Notes under the pieces: generated by a model | What the model was told of the DNA's origin: nothing | Seen by the model: only the letters and a program-made list of their open reading frames with translations | Database searches by the model: none | Program-made: the position numbers and the translations under genes | In this document: in pieces, positions 1 through 8,162 of the stretch | How positions within the stretch are numbered: position 1 is the first letter of the stretch | Layout: every line of letters begins with the position of its first letter | DNA from: Thermoactinomyces sp. DSM 45891 | Lineage (GTDB): Bacteria; Bacillota; Bacilli; Thermoactinomycetales; Thermoactinomycetaceae | Assembly: GCF_900119485.1 (NCBI RefSeq) | Contig: NZ_FPJZ01000021.1 | Span: 1-39,706, forward strand | Direction: 5' to 3' | DNA length: 39,706 nucleotides

Positions 1-2053
1 TTTCCTCTACTAGCAATTGATAGAAATCTTTCGGCGAACGGCTGATCCAGTACGGAACGATGACTAATTTCCCACCATAGAGCAAGGCACCCCAGATTTC
101 CCATACGGAAAAGTCAAACGCACATGAGTGGAACAGCGTCCATACATCATTCTCATCAAACTGGTACCAATGTTCGGTTGCTTTCATCAAGCGAATCACA
201 TTGTGATGCTCCACCATTACGCCTTTCGGATTTCCCGTAGATCCCGAAGTATAGATCACATAAGCGAGATGATCTGGGCTTACATCGACAATCGGCTGAG
301 CAATACTCTCTTTCCTGATCTCTACTTGATCTCGATCGAGACAAACAGCTTGAATCTCCTCTGGAAGCCAGCTCGATTCTAGTAAACTCTCTTGCGTTAC
401 GACGAACTGAATACGAGCATCCACTAAAATATACTGAAGTCGTTGCTCCGGATAGGCTGGATCCAGTGGCACATATGCCCCGCCAGCTTTCAAAATCCCG
501 AGTATCCCTACCATCATCGCTAGAGAACGCTCCACACAGAGACCGACTAGAGACTCTGGACCAACTCCTTGTTTCTGAAGATAATGAGCTAGCTGGTTTG
601 CTCTGGCGTTTAACTCACGGTATGTAAGCTGTTCCTTTTCATAGACAACGGCAATCGCATCCGGATGTAACATAACTTGTTGCTCAAACAACTCATGAAT
701 CGTTATCTGAGGCGGAAAATCAAACTTAGGTTGATTAAACTCTACTAAGCTTTTTCTTTTCTCTTCTTCTGAGAGAATTTCGATCTCTGAAACCTTTTGA
801 TATGGATTTTCAACCGCACTCTCCAATAAAGCCAACATCGTATGGAAAAAGCGCGAAATCTCTTCTTTCGAAAACAATTCATTCCGGTAATCAATATGTA
901 CAAACATAGAATCTGTATCAGTCAAATTTTCAATATGTACTGCAAAATCTTGCACTTCTTCCCGATTGGGAATCCAAGTAGAGTCCCCGCTCCCATCACG
1001 GTCTCGATAATCGATCGTAGCTCCAAATAGCCGAACATTACGATTGTTCTCTTGATTCATCTGTTTTAATAACAAATCAAATGGGTATTTTTGATGCCGT
1101 AATGCTTGATATTGTTTACGAGACACTCTCACCATAAAGGAAAGCACTTCTTCTAAAGAATCTATATCCATTCTCAGGGGAACTGTACTCACCATCATCC
1201 CCATTAATTCCCTCTCCACTCTGCCCGTCCGATTGCTATAAGCCATTCCGAGGACCACATCCAGCGACGAAGTCCATCGATATATCGATAATGAAAGCGC
1301 TGAAACAAAAAGAGTATAGATACTCAATCCATGTTCCTTAGAAAATCTCTTTAATCTTGCCTTTAGATGATCTGATAACGGAAATGTCTCCCGTGATGCT
1401 CTAGTGCTAACTTGATAAACGTTATAGGGTTTCAATCCCGTTACAGGAGGGAGCGTTCGAAACTCTTCCATCCAAAAACTCTGATCTTTTTCAAATCGAC
1501 CGCTGTTCAAGTACGTCTGTTCATTAGTCAGAAACTGAAGATACGATTTCTTAGAAAGGTCTTCCTCGCCTTGAAGATCGTAATAGTACTTCGCAACCTG
1601 ATTACTCCAAAGCTGGATTGATAGTCCGTCCATCATAATGTGGTGAACATTTCCAAACACTGCACATTCTTTATCGCTAAGACTTACTAAAGTGAAATGG
1701 CATAAATCCGTATCAAATAACGGAAATATCTCCCGTGTCTTTTCCTCAATCCATCTGTCTAATGCATCTGAGCTTTTCTCGTCCCGAAAGTCAACAAAGT
1801 CAAATTCTCGATCTTGATGCTGGGCTATGTATTGGTCAGGCACCTGATGTTCATTTTCCTTCAATCTAATACGAAGGCTATCATTTTCACGAATCACACG
1901 ATTTACTACCTGATTTAATATCAGATAATCCATTTTTTTGTGAATTTTAAATAGAAATCTTAAATTGCAGATACCTCTGTTTTCATAGAGAACTTCTGTA
2001 TACCAAACTCTCTTCTGCGGATGACTTAAAGGATAGTAAGTCATACCAACCAT
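1..2053 (-). CDS. Non-ribosomal peptide synthetase, N-terminal part (C domain and start of A domain), cut by the window edge
   Basis: The reading frame is open for 684 codons from an ATG at 2053 and runs off the left edge. The start follows an AAGGGGGG SD 7 nt upstream. Residues 5-440 are a condensation domain: it opens with YPLSHPQKRVWYTE and has the catalytic HHIMMDG (HHxxxDG) near residue 137. Residues from about 470 begin an adenylation domain, with LTYRELNARANQLA, LKAGGAYVPLDPAYP and the phosphate loop YTSGSTGNPKG near 601. The A4 segment FDFSVWEIWG gives D, F and W as the first three specificity positions. That start matches the known threonine code DFWNIGMV, but the remaining positions lie outside the window, so threonine is only an inference. 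Because a C domain comes first with no loading module, the protein is probably an elongation subunit or starts with an acylated substrate. The product is unknown. Confidence 0.95.
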   Translation of the reverse strand, partial: MVGMTYYPLSHPQKRVWYTEVLYENRGICNLRFLFKIHKKMDYLILNQVVNRVIRENDSLRIRLKENEHQVPDQYIAQHQDREFDFVDFRDEKSSDALDRWIEEKTREIFPLFDTDLCHFTLVSLSDKECAVFGNVHHIMMDGLSIQLWSNQVAKYYYDLQGEEDLSKKSYLQFLTNEQTYLNSGRFEKDQSFWMEEFRTLPPVTGLKPYNVYQVSTRASRETFPLSDHLKARLKRFSKEHGLSIYTLFVSALSLSIYRWTSSLDVVLGMAYSNRTGRVERELMGMMVSTVPLRMDIDSLEEVLSFMVRVSRKQYQALRHQKYPFDLLLKQMNQENNRNVRLFGATIDYRDRDGSGDSTWIPNREEVQDFAVHIENLTDTDSMFVHIDYRNELFSKEEISRFFHTMLALLESAVENPYQKVSEIEILSEEEKRKSLVEFNQPKFDFPPQITIHELFEQQVMLHPDAIAVVYEKEQLTYRELNARANQLAHYLQKQGVGPESLVGLCVERSLAMMVGILGILKAGGAYVPLDPAYPEQRLQYILVDARIQFVVTQESLLESSWLPEEIQAVCLDRDQVEIRKESIAQPIVDVSPDHLAYVIYTSGSTGNPKGVMVEHHNVIRLMKATEHWYQFDENDVWTLFHSCAFDFSVWEIWGALLYGGKLVIVPYWISRSPKDFYQLLVEE

Positions 2054-2397
2054 AGAAATTCCCCCCTTCGAAATATTGCACACACGTATTAATAAGCCAC
2101 ATATAAAGCATTGTATCTCATTTTTTCATTAATGCTTCATAAAATTCATCATTTAATAAAATGTTCATACTTTATATGAAATTATTTCATATAATAATAT
2201 ATGTATTTACAATTCATAAATGATTATACATTTATTAATATAATTTTATCAAGTTAATTTTAAGTTTATTTTGTATTTAATTTATTAAACAAATATTCCT
2301 ATATATAGTCATTAGTGTATATTGAGAATAAAACATTTTTCCATCTCTTATATTTAAATTATATACATATTATCTTCTATACAAAAGGAGTTCATTT
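2054..2397. other. AT-rich intergenic spacer between divergent genes
   Basis: This 344-bp spacer separates the minus-strand NRPS from a plus-strand small ORF. It is extremely rich in A and T, especially 2100-2380, and has no ORF of gene quality. It must hold the NRPS promoter and probably the promoter of the small ORF. A TTGAGA at 2322 and a TATATT at 2349 are visible, but their 21-nt spacing is too long for a standard promoter, so none is called. No tRNA or riboswitch pattern was recognised. Confidence 0.6.
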
Positions 2398-2496
2398 ATG
2401 AGAATAATCCACTCAACAAGCCTATGGAAAAACACGATTTTGGTAAAAACTGGAGATACGAATCATGACATTCCCACCGACTCATTAACCATTTAA
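2398..2496 (+). CDS. Small ORF of 32 codons, possible peptide precursor
   Basis: An ATG at 2398 follows AAAGGAG with a 7-nt spacer, one of the best SDs in the region. The frame encodes 32 residues starting MRIIHSTSLWKNT and ending in the polar tail TGDTNHDIPTDSLTI, then TAA. A rho-independent terminator starts 8 nt after the stop, so the ORF forms a compact monocistronic unit. There is no Cys and no double-Gly leader-cleavage site. It might be a secreted or modified peptide, a small regulator, or a leader of something lost. No family is recognised and no RiPP maturation gene lies in the window. The call rests only on the SD, the length and the terminator. Confidence 0.45.
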   Translation: MRIIHSTSLWKNTILVKTGDTNHDIPTDSLTI

Positions 2497-2504
2497 TCTT
2501 ACTA

Positions 2505-2545
2505 ACAAGAGGATCAGTGCATTTCGTGCTAATCCTCTTGTTTTG
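2505..2545 (+). terminator. Rho-independent terminator after the 32-codon ORF
   Basis: Ten-base arms ACAAGAGGAT (2505-2514) and ATCCTCTTGT (2532-2541) pair perfectly around an 17-nt interior that can pair in part, and TTTTG follows on the plus strand. The minus-strand side has a poorer U tail, so its main use is probably the plus-strand ORF. It could also help end the M64 protease transcript. Confidence 0.7.
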
Positions 2546-2575
2546 TACTACCCCAAACAGTGGTAAATGGTCTAC

Positions 2576-4315
2576 TCATTCCTCTCTATTCTTCACACGT
2601 ACATAAATCCTAGTTACCTTCCCATTATAGACTCCAGTCAATACAGCCTTTCCCTTTTCATGTGCGGAGATTACTCCCTTTTCAATCGTTGCCACTCGCT
2701 TACTAGATATCTTCCAAGTGACGTCCTGCGTTACGTCTTGGGTTGTGCCATCCCGGTAGATCGCCTGTACGGTAATGTCCTTCTTTTCTCCTGACTTGAG
2801 TGTAACTCCATCGTTACTGGGCACCAATTTTTTAGGAGCTTCTATCTTAACTGAGACAGATACTGTCTTCCCTCCATAAGAGGCTTTTACTCGCACCTTT
2901 CCTGAGGAAATCGCCCTCACGTATCCTTGGGAAAGACTAATCTTTTTTTCGCTACTTGCTCGCCAATTCGCTACATAAGCTATGTCTTCCTTGGTTCCGT
3001 CTTCATAGGTTGCTATCACGGCTAGTTGGATTGCTTCTCCTGGCTTCAAGGTGACTTTCTTTTGATCCACCTGTAGCCGTTTGACAGCCTTCGGTTGCTC
3101 CGTTCCAGTGAAAAATTGCAGGCGCTTTTCTAAGCCATACGGAGCAAAGTCTGCTTTGATACTCAATTCATTAAAAGTGGGGATCCCTAGAGTGAGCATG
3201 ATACTATCTTCAGCTCGGAAGTAATCTGGCTTGGCGTCACAACCCACACTACACTCCCCATTTACGTATTTCTCTATGTCACTTTTGTCTTTGCGACAGT
3301 TTGTGCAGTTCACATAGCTATATCCTTCATCTCCGTACATGTATTCATCACAGAGGTTTCCAAACGAATGGCCTAGTTCATGAATAGCCATCCTTGCCGT
3401 CCATTGACCATCATAAACAACGGTATAGGTGGAATAGCTGTTTGTCTTAAAACCAGTAACACTATAGTCCCGCATACCTGAGCCACCATAGTGATCTGTA
3501 TTGTGGATGACGATGATCTCATCATATCCATAACCAGAGTGAGCAGCAGTAGAGACTACTTTGGTATCATTACATACTAATAACCGAGCGATATTCTGTG
3601 CTCCCTCTAGACAACCAAGGGGGGCGGATTCATTGATTGTGTGGATAGTAACTTTATCAAGATAGGAGGAAAATGGCTCTGTCGTTTGAATCGCTTGCTT
3701 GATATTGCTAACTTGTTGTTCAAACTCACCCATGTTGCTCTCATCATAGCCACTGGGTAACAAGAGCATCTCAAACTTTCCATTATTTTTCGGGGGTCTC
3801 ACTTTTTTCTTATGTGAATCAACTTGTATGCTTTTAGGGATCGTGGACTGAGCCGTTTCCTTGACTTCTGAGCCTTTGACCTCGACTGTGATAGCTTCAT
3901 GGAAATACGGTAGGATCAACGTAACTTCTGGCTCCTTGATAGGCACTTGATGAGGAGCATGATCGTTCGTTTTTTGATCCGGCATAATGGGAGGAACCGT
4001 TCTAACGATCGGAAATTGGAAAGGAACTTGATAGAGGATCTTTCCTATTTTGTCTTTGATTATAAGAGTCTCCGTTTGAGTTTGAGGATCAAGCTCACTT
4101 TGTTGTGGAGAAGCCATCCCTCTCTCCGCCTCCCCTTCTTCGATACTCAGTTGATTGATTCTGGTCTTCTCCCCTTCTTTTTGTAAGTCAACGACAAGGT
4201 ACTGTCCATTTTCTTCTTTTGTTGTCTTATTAGCTGATACATCGTGAGGCACTCCTGATGCCATCAGGATAGCGGTCAACATCCACACGATAGACGATAA
4301 TAACCATTTCTTCAT
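2576..4315 (-). CDS. Secreted M64-family (IgA-peptidase-like) zinc metalloprotease with two C-terminal Ig-like domains
   Basis: The 579-residue protein starts with a typical signal peptide (MKKW, hydrophobic core to about residue 28). Residues 180-400 form the peptidase domain, with the zinc site HELGH at 312-316 and a following CDEY (322-325), as in family M64. The conserved entry segment FEMLLLPSGY starts at 181. A Cys-rich insert follows the metal site (CTNC near 337, then C-x3-C near 355), which suggests disulfides or a structural metal. Residues about 413-490 and 495-575 are two bacterial Ig-like (Big_2 type) repeats with matching LKPGE and LKSGE starts. These probably bind the wall or other cells. 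No sortase motif is visible, so release to the medium is likely. The SD is AAAAGGGG 8 nt before the ATG. The substrate cannot be read from the sequence. Confidence 0.92.
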   Translation of the reverse strand: MKKWLLSSIVWMLTAILMASGVPHDVSANKTTKEENGQYLVVDLQKEGEKTRINQLSIEEGEAERGMASPQQSELDPQTQTETLIIKDKIGKILYQVPFQFPIVRTVPPIMPDQKTNDHAPHQVPIKEPEVTLILPYFHEAITVEVKGSEVKETAQSTIPKSIQVDSHKKKVRPPKNNGKFEMLLLPSGYDESNMGEFEQQVSNIKQAIQTTEPFSSYLDKVTIHTINESAPLGCLEGAQNIARLLVCNDTKVVSTAAHSGYGYDEIIVIHNTDHYGGSGMRDYSVTGFKTNSYSTYTVVYDGQWTARMAIHELGHSFGNLCDEYMYGDEGYSYVNCTNCRKDKSDIEKYVNGECSVGCDAKPDYFRAEDSIMLTLGIPTFNELSIKADFAPYGLEKRLQFFTGTEQPKAVKRLQVDQKKVTLKPGEAIQLAVIATYEDGTKEDIAYVANWRASSEKKISLSQGYVRAISSGKVRVKASYGGKTVSVSVKIEAPKKLVPSNDGVTLKSGEKKDITVQAIYRDGTTQDVTQDVTWKISSKRVATIEKGVISAHEKGKAVLTGVYNGKVTRIYVRVKNREE

Positions 4316-4464
4316 CTCGTAATCCCCTTTTATTATCTAATTATTACAATAAATACTCTCGTTTTTATTTTCGGTAGATAGATACGAAATCCTTGTACAT
4401 CGGATGAATATTAGCGAGACGACCCATACGAATGGATACAACCTTCCCTTTATTCTAATTATGT

Positions 4465-4506
4465 AAAAAGAAATGCCCTTTCCTTAAGAGGAGAGGACAT
4501 CTCTTT
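4465..4506 (-). terminator. Rho-independent terminator of the MFS gene
   Basis: On the minus strand, arms of about 15 bases (AAGAGATGTCCTCTCC and its G-U-containing partner) form a hairpin 14 nt after the MFS stop codon. A run of T follows (plus-strand AAAAAG at 4465-4470). Confidence 0.8.
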
Positions 4507-4519
4507 TGCTTCCATTTAT

Positions 4520-5782
4520 TTATTTCGCTAGCTCGACAGTTGGTTCGCCTGCCTCCACTAGTGCTTTAGTCCCACGTAAGAAGAAACCTTGAATGAAAAT
4601 CAATGTTCCGGTACCAATAAGCAACCACTCAATGGGTATCTTATCTGCAATCGGACCGAAGATTAACATTCCGAGGGGCATCATAGAGGTAGAAATCATC
4701 CCTAAAACACCAAAAACTCTTCCCATATAGTCCGGGTCTACTTTTTCCTGTAGTAACACGGTAGAAGGGGTGTTAAACATCGGCATAGCAACTCCGATAA
4801 TCACCATAAAAACGAGGTACAGCCAAAAATTCGGGATCACGCCGAGCGCAAACGTACACCCTCCCATAATAAGACTTGCAACTGTCATCGTATGAATCCG
4901 ATTCTGGAATCCTCCCCACGCAGACATCACGAGTCCACCGAGTATCATCCCCACTGAAAAGGTAACCTCAACTGCAGTAAGTCTCCAAACATCATTTCCA
5001 AATGTACGCGAGACTTGCAGAGGGGTTAGAAACGCAACGGGAGCCGCTAATATAAAGAAAACACCGATAAAAATAAAAAATTTCTTTACGTATTCATGAT
5101 TTCGTATGTAGGAAAATCCTAGCTTCATATCATTCAAATAGCTAGTCGTTTGCTCCTGCATCGCTTTCGCATGGGTCGGTACTTTGATAAAGAGTAGCAT
5201 AATCCCTACTCCGATTATCGCTGTCACCACATCGATAAAGAAAATCGCTTCAATCGTAGCGAACGTGAGCAATGCACCGCCTACCATTGGAGAAACTAGC
5301 ATAACCATTGCTTGAATGCTACTGTTAATCCCACTAATTCTTGTTAAGTGTTCACTCGGGACTAACTGCGGGAGAATGGCCCCAACCGTTGGCGTCTGTA
5401 CGCCCGTTCCAAGAGCACGTACAGCAGAGACCACAAATAGTAACCAAAGTGACTTATAGCCCATGAGAAAGATAATTGCTAGAATCAAGGTCGCTACTGC
5501 GATAAGGGAGTCTGAAATCATAATTAACATCTTGCGGTTATACCGATCCGCCCACACACCCGCAAAGGGAGAAAGGAAAAAAGTAGGTACAAAGCCGCAA
5601 ATGATCGAAATCGTCATCATGACACCAGACTGTGTTTGTAAGGTGATGTACCACATGATTGCATATTGCACTAACGAAGATCCGAAGAAAGAGATCGTCT
5701 GGCCACCTAAGAAAAAAGCAATATTTCGTTTCCAATTATGAAATTCGTCAACAGTATTCACAAATCCACATCCCATTCTCAC
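4520..5782 (-). CDS. MFS efflux transporter (MFS_3 / macrolide- or siderophore-exporter type)
   Basis: The product is a 420-residue membrane protein of the 12-helix major facilitator type. The cytoplasmic loop 2-3 signature GVWADRYNRK is at about residue 75, and the N-terminal NWKRNIAFFLGGQTISFFGSS is typical of the MFS_3 drug/siderophore exporter group. The second half repeats the pattern, with a PMFNTPSTVLLQEKV segment near 345. The start is uncertain: GTG 5782, ATG 5776 and GTG 5761 are in frame, and none has a strong SD. The gene stands alone with its own terminator. Its closeness to the NRPS might suggest product export, but a protease gene on its own transcript lies between them, so this is speculation. 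Confidence 0.9.
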   Translation of the reverse strand: MRMGCGFVNTVDEFHNWKRNIAFFLGGQTISFFGSSLVQYAIMWYITLQTQSGVMMTISIICGFVPTFFLSPFAGVWADRYNRKMLIMISDSLIAVATLILAIIFLMGYKSLWLLFVVSAVRALGTGVQTPTVGAILPQLVPSEHLTRISGINSSIQAMVMLVSPMVGGALLTFATIEAIFFIDVVTAIIGVGIMLLFIKVPTHAKAMQEQTTSYLNDMKLGFSYIRNHEYVKKFFIFIGVFFILAAPVAFLTPLQVSRTFGNDVWRLTAVEVTFSVGMILGGLVMSAWGGFQNRIHTMTVASLIMGGCTFALGVIPNFWLYLVFMVIIGVAMPMFNTPSTVLLQEKVDPDYMGRVFGVLGMISTSMMPLGMLIFGPIADKIPIEWLLIGTGTLIFIQGFFLRGTKALVEAGEPTVELAK

Positions 5783-5842
5783 TTACTTATGTATTTTATT
5801 TCACAAATAATATAGTACCAAAATAATGAATTCCAAACGAAT

Positions 5843-5891
5843 CTGAGATAAACGCCAATGTATTAAAAAGATGATTGAGCGTTTACCTCAG
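5843..5891. repeat. Inverted repeat upstream of the MFS gene
   Basis: Arms CTGAGATAAACGC (5843-5855) and GCGTTTACCTCAG (5879-5891) are complementary at 12 of 13 positions around a 23-nt interior. It lies between the amidase stop and the MFS start and has no T run on either side. It may be a regulatory hairpin or operator for the MFS gene, or a weak terminator of the amidase. Confidence 0.5.
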
Positions 5892-5924
5892 TCCATCGAT
5901 TCTCTCTAGTCATTATTACCCTAT

Positions 5925-6635
5925 TTACCGTGGCTTAATGGTAATCACTTTCCCTAAATGTTTTCGCACTCCCTCTAAGATGGTATCAACCACTTGGCTA
6001 TCAAATAGCACCTCTCCATCTACTTCTACTCGTTGAAAAGGAAACGGGATAGTTATAGGGGTAGGGGGAATATAACTTACTCCAAAGTATTGGCAAATCC
6101 CTTTTGCTGTTTCAACCGCGCACTCTTTTTGGAACAATGGGTCAATCATGCGCTTCGCTTCGATTAGACCTGGATCATCCATAAATCCAAATTCAATTAA
6201 AGTAGCTGGCATAACGGTTTTCTGTAATACATAGAAGTTCGCAGTCTTTACACCCCGATCCTTCTGAGGCGTCCCTTTAATCACTTGCGCATGAACGAGG
6301 CGAGCAAGTCGTTGTCCCTTAGTACTGCCAGGAAAGTGGTACGTCTCAATTCCACTTCCCCCGCCCGCATTATAGTGAACGGCAACATAAGCATCTGCAC
6401 GATTCCGGTTGGCTACCGATACACGCTGGGCAAGTGGGGTATCGACATCTGTTGGTGCTACTAGAATGGTGCCAAATCCACATCTCTTTAACTCTACATT
6501 TAAAAAATTGACAACAGCACGGTTAAATTGGTTTTCATAGATTACACCGATTCCTGGTATATTAGGAGTTCTCTTCCCTGGAGTTGGAGTAGGGGATAAC
6601 CCATGACCATCATCTAACGCAACCAAGTACGCCAT
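5925..6635 (-). CDS. N-acetylmuramoyl-L-alanine amidase (Amidase_3), without signal peptide
   Basis: The enzyme cuts the bond between MurNAc and the L-Ala of peptidoglycan. From an ATG at 6635, with a GGTGGAG SD 7 nt upstream, the protein has 236 residues. An earlier in-frame ATG at 6692 lacks an SD. The Amidase_3 zinc ligands are visible: H in ALDDGHG (about residue 9), E in IYENQFN (about 32) and H in VHYNAG (about 90). The catalytic Glu is in LIEFGFM (about 152). The last 45 residues form a small extra domain that I do not recognise. The absence of an export signal is as in CwlC-type mother-cell lysis amidases or phage endolysins. No holin or phage gene is adjacent, so a sporulation or lysis role is possible. 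Confidence 0.9.
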   Translation of the reverse strand: MAYLVALDDGHGLSPTPTPGKRTPNIPGIGVIYENQFNRAVVNFLNVELKRCGFGTILVAPTDVDTPLAQRVSVANRNRADAYVAVHYNAGGGSGIETYHFPGSTKGQRLARLVHAQVIKGTPQKDRGVKTANFYVLQKTVMPATLIEFGFMDDPGLIEAKRMIDPLFQKECAVETAKGICQYFGVSYIPPTPITIPFPFQRVEVDGEVLFDSQVVDTILEGVRKHLGKVITIKPR

Positions 6636-6795
6636 GCTTGATCTCCACCTTTTCCTATGTTGGAATGAAGAAGCTTCTAATATATTATGCAACTAAGTAA
6701 AATAAGATTGGTTATTTATCTATTTATAGTAAATTTATATATATTAATAGATTATCACACTTTTAAGAAATAAAGATACATGATATTCATTACAA

Positions 6796-6829
6796 CTAAG
6801 ACCAGTATCTCAAATGATACTAGTCTTAG
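6796..6829 (-). terminator. Hairpin ending the hut operon
   Basis: Arms CTAAGACCAGTATC and GATACTAGTCTTAG pair with a single mismatch around a 6-nt loop, 14 nt after the hutI stop. The T tail on the minus strand is weak (TTGTAATG), so termination may be imperfect. Confidence 0.55.
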
Positions 6830-6842
6830 ACAAGTCGTTCTT

Positions 6843-8117
6843 TTATATCAATCTACCTTCCGAAACCACAACATTTCCTTTTTTCACTACTGAATGCACG
6901 TGATTGATACCGAAATGATAGGGTAGATATGCCAGATTCGTGGCGTTATATAAAACGATATCTGCCTGCTTTCCTACTTCTAAACTACCGATCGTGTCTG
7001 CTTTCCCGACTGCATGTGCCGCGTTAATGGTCATGGCAGTTAGGACTTCCTCTGGTGTCATTCGTAAGTTTAAACATGAAAGTGTCATCACAAGTTGCAA
7101 CGACTCTGTTGGAGAGCTACCTGGATTGTAGTCTGTAGAGAGTGCAACAGGAACACCACTTTCAATCATATCTCTAGCAGGAGCATGCTTTTGGAGGCGC
7201 AGATTAAAGGAAGTAGCGGGTAGACAAACCGCAATCGTACCCGCTTTTTTCAATGCCTCGATTCCTTGACAATCAGTGGCCAGTAGGTGCTCTGCTGAGA
7301 TACACCCTAATTCTCCAGCCAACTCTGCCCCACCAATGGATTCAATCTCATCGGCATGAATCTTCAGCTTAAATCCAAGCTCTTTTGCTTTCAGGAGGAT
7401 TTTGCGAGATTCTTCGACTGAGAAGACACCATGCTCACAAAAGATGTCGCAGAATTCTGCTAGATCCAATCTCTTTACTTCTGGAAGCATCTCTTCGATA
7501 ACGAGATTTACATACTCCTCTGATCTGCCTTTGTATTCAACAGGAACAGCGTGTGCTCCCATAAATGTGGAGACGATATCAACTGGATGTAACTCGTGTA
7601 ACTGCTTTGCTACACGAAGCTGTTTGCACTCGTCTTGAAGGGTAAGACCATAGCCACTTTTCGCTTCTACCGTAGTGGCTCCGAAAAGTAGCATCAGGTC
7701 CAAGCTTCGTTTTGCTTGTGAATAAAGCTCTTCTTCCGTTGCGTTTCGCGTTGCTTGAACCGTATTTAAAATGCCACCACCTTGAGCGAGTATTTCTAAG
7801 TAAGGAACTCCTTTTAGCTTTAAATCTAGTTCGTGTTCTCGCGATCCTCCGTGTACTAAGTGAGTATGAGGATCGATTAAGCCAGGGGTAACAAGACGTC
7901 CTTGTGCATCTAGATCTTTGGCAATAGGCAGTCCATGGATCGACTTACGAACTTCTTCCTCACTACCTACTGCCATGATTTTATCATCTTGAATGGCAAT
8001 GGCACCGTGGTGAATAGTGAGAACTTCGGATTGCTCTATTCCTGCTCTTGGTTTCGGGGAGCCTTGCATAGTGATAAGGCAACCAATATTGTGGATAAGT
8101 AGGTCAATTTGTTTCAT
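6843..8117 (-). CDS. hutI: Imidazolonepropionase
   Basis: This amidohydrolase opens 4-imidazolone-5-propionate to N-formimidoyl-L-glutamate, the third step of histidine breakdown. The protein has 424 residues, a normal length for HutI. The metal site DPHTHLVHGGSR is at about residue 82, KSGYGL at about 154, the metal His in KIHADEI at about 252, and STDYNPGSSPTESL follows near 325. It is the last gene of the hutH-hutU-hutI operon, 45 nt after hutU and followed by a hairpin. No formimidoylglutamase (hutG) follows, so that step must be encoded elsewhere. Confidence 0.97.
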   Translation of the reverse strand: MKQIDLLIHNIGCLITMQGSPKPRAGIEQSEVLTIHHGAIAIQDDKIMAVGSEEEVRKSIHGLPIAKDLDAQGRLVTPGLIDPHTHLVHGGSREHELDLKLKGVPYLEILAQGGGILNTVQATRNATEEELYSQAKRSLDLMLLFGATTVEAKSGYGLTLQDECKQLRVAKQLHELHPVDIVSTFMGAHAVPVEYKGRSEEYVNLVIEEMLPEVKRLDLAEFCDIFCEHGVFSVEESRKILLKAKELGFKLKIHADEIESIGGAELAGELGCISAEHLLATDCQGIEALKKAGTIAVCLPATSFNLRLQKHAPARDMIESGVPVALSTDYNPGSSPTESLQLVMTLSCLNLRMTPEEVLTAMTINAAHAVGKADTIGSLEVGKQADIVLYNATNLAYLPYHFGINHVHSVVKKGNVVVSEGRLI

Positions 8118-8162
8118 ATAGGGCTCCTCTCAGTTTTTGTTGATGTACTAGATGAAGTAGCT

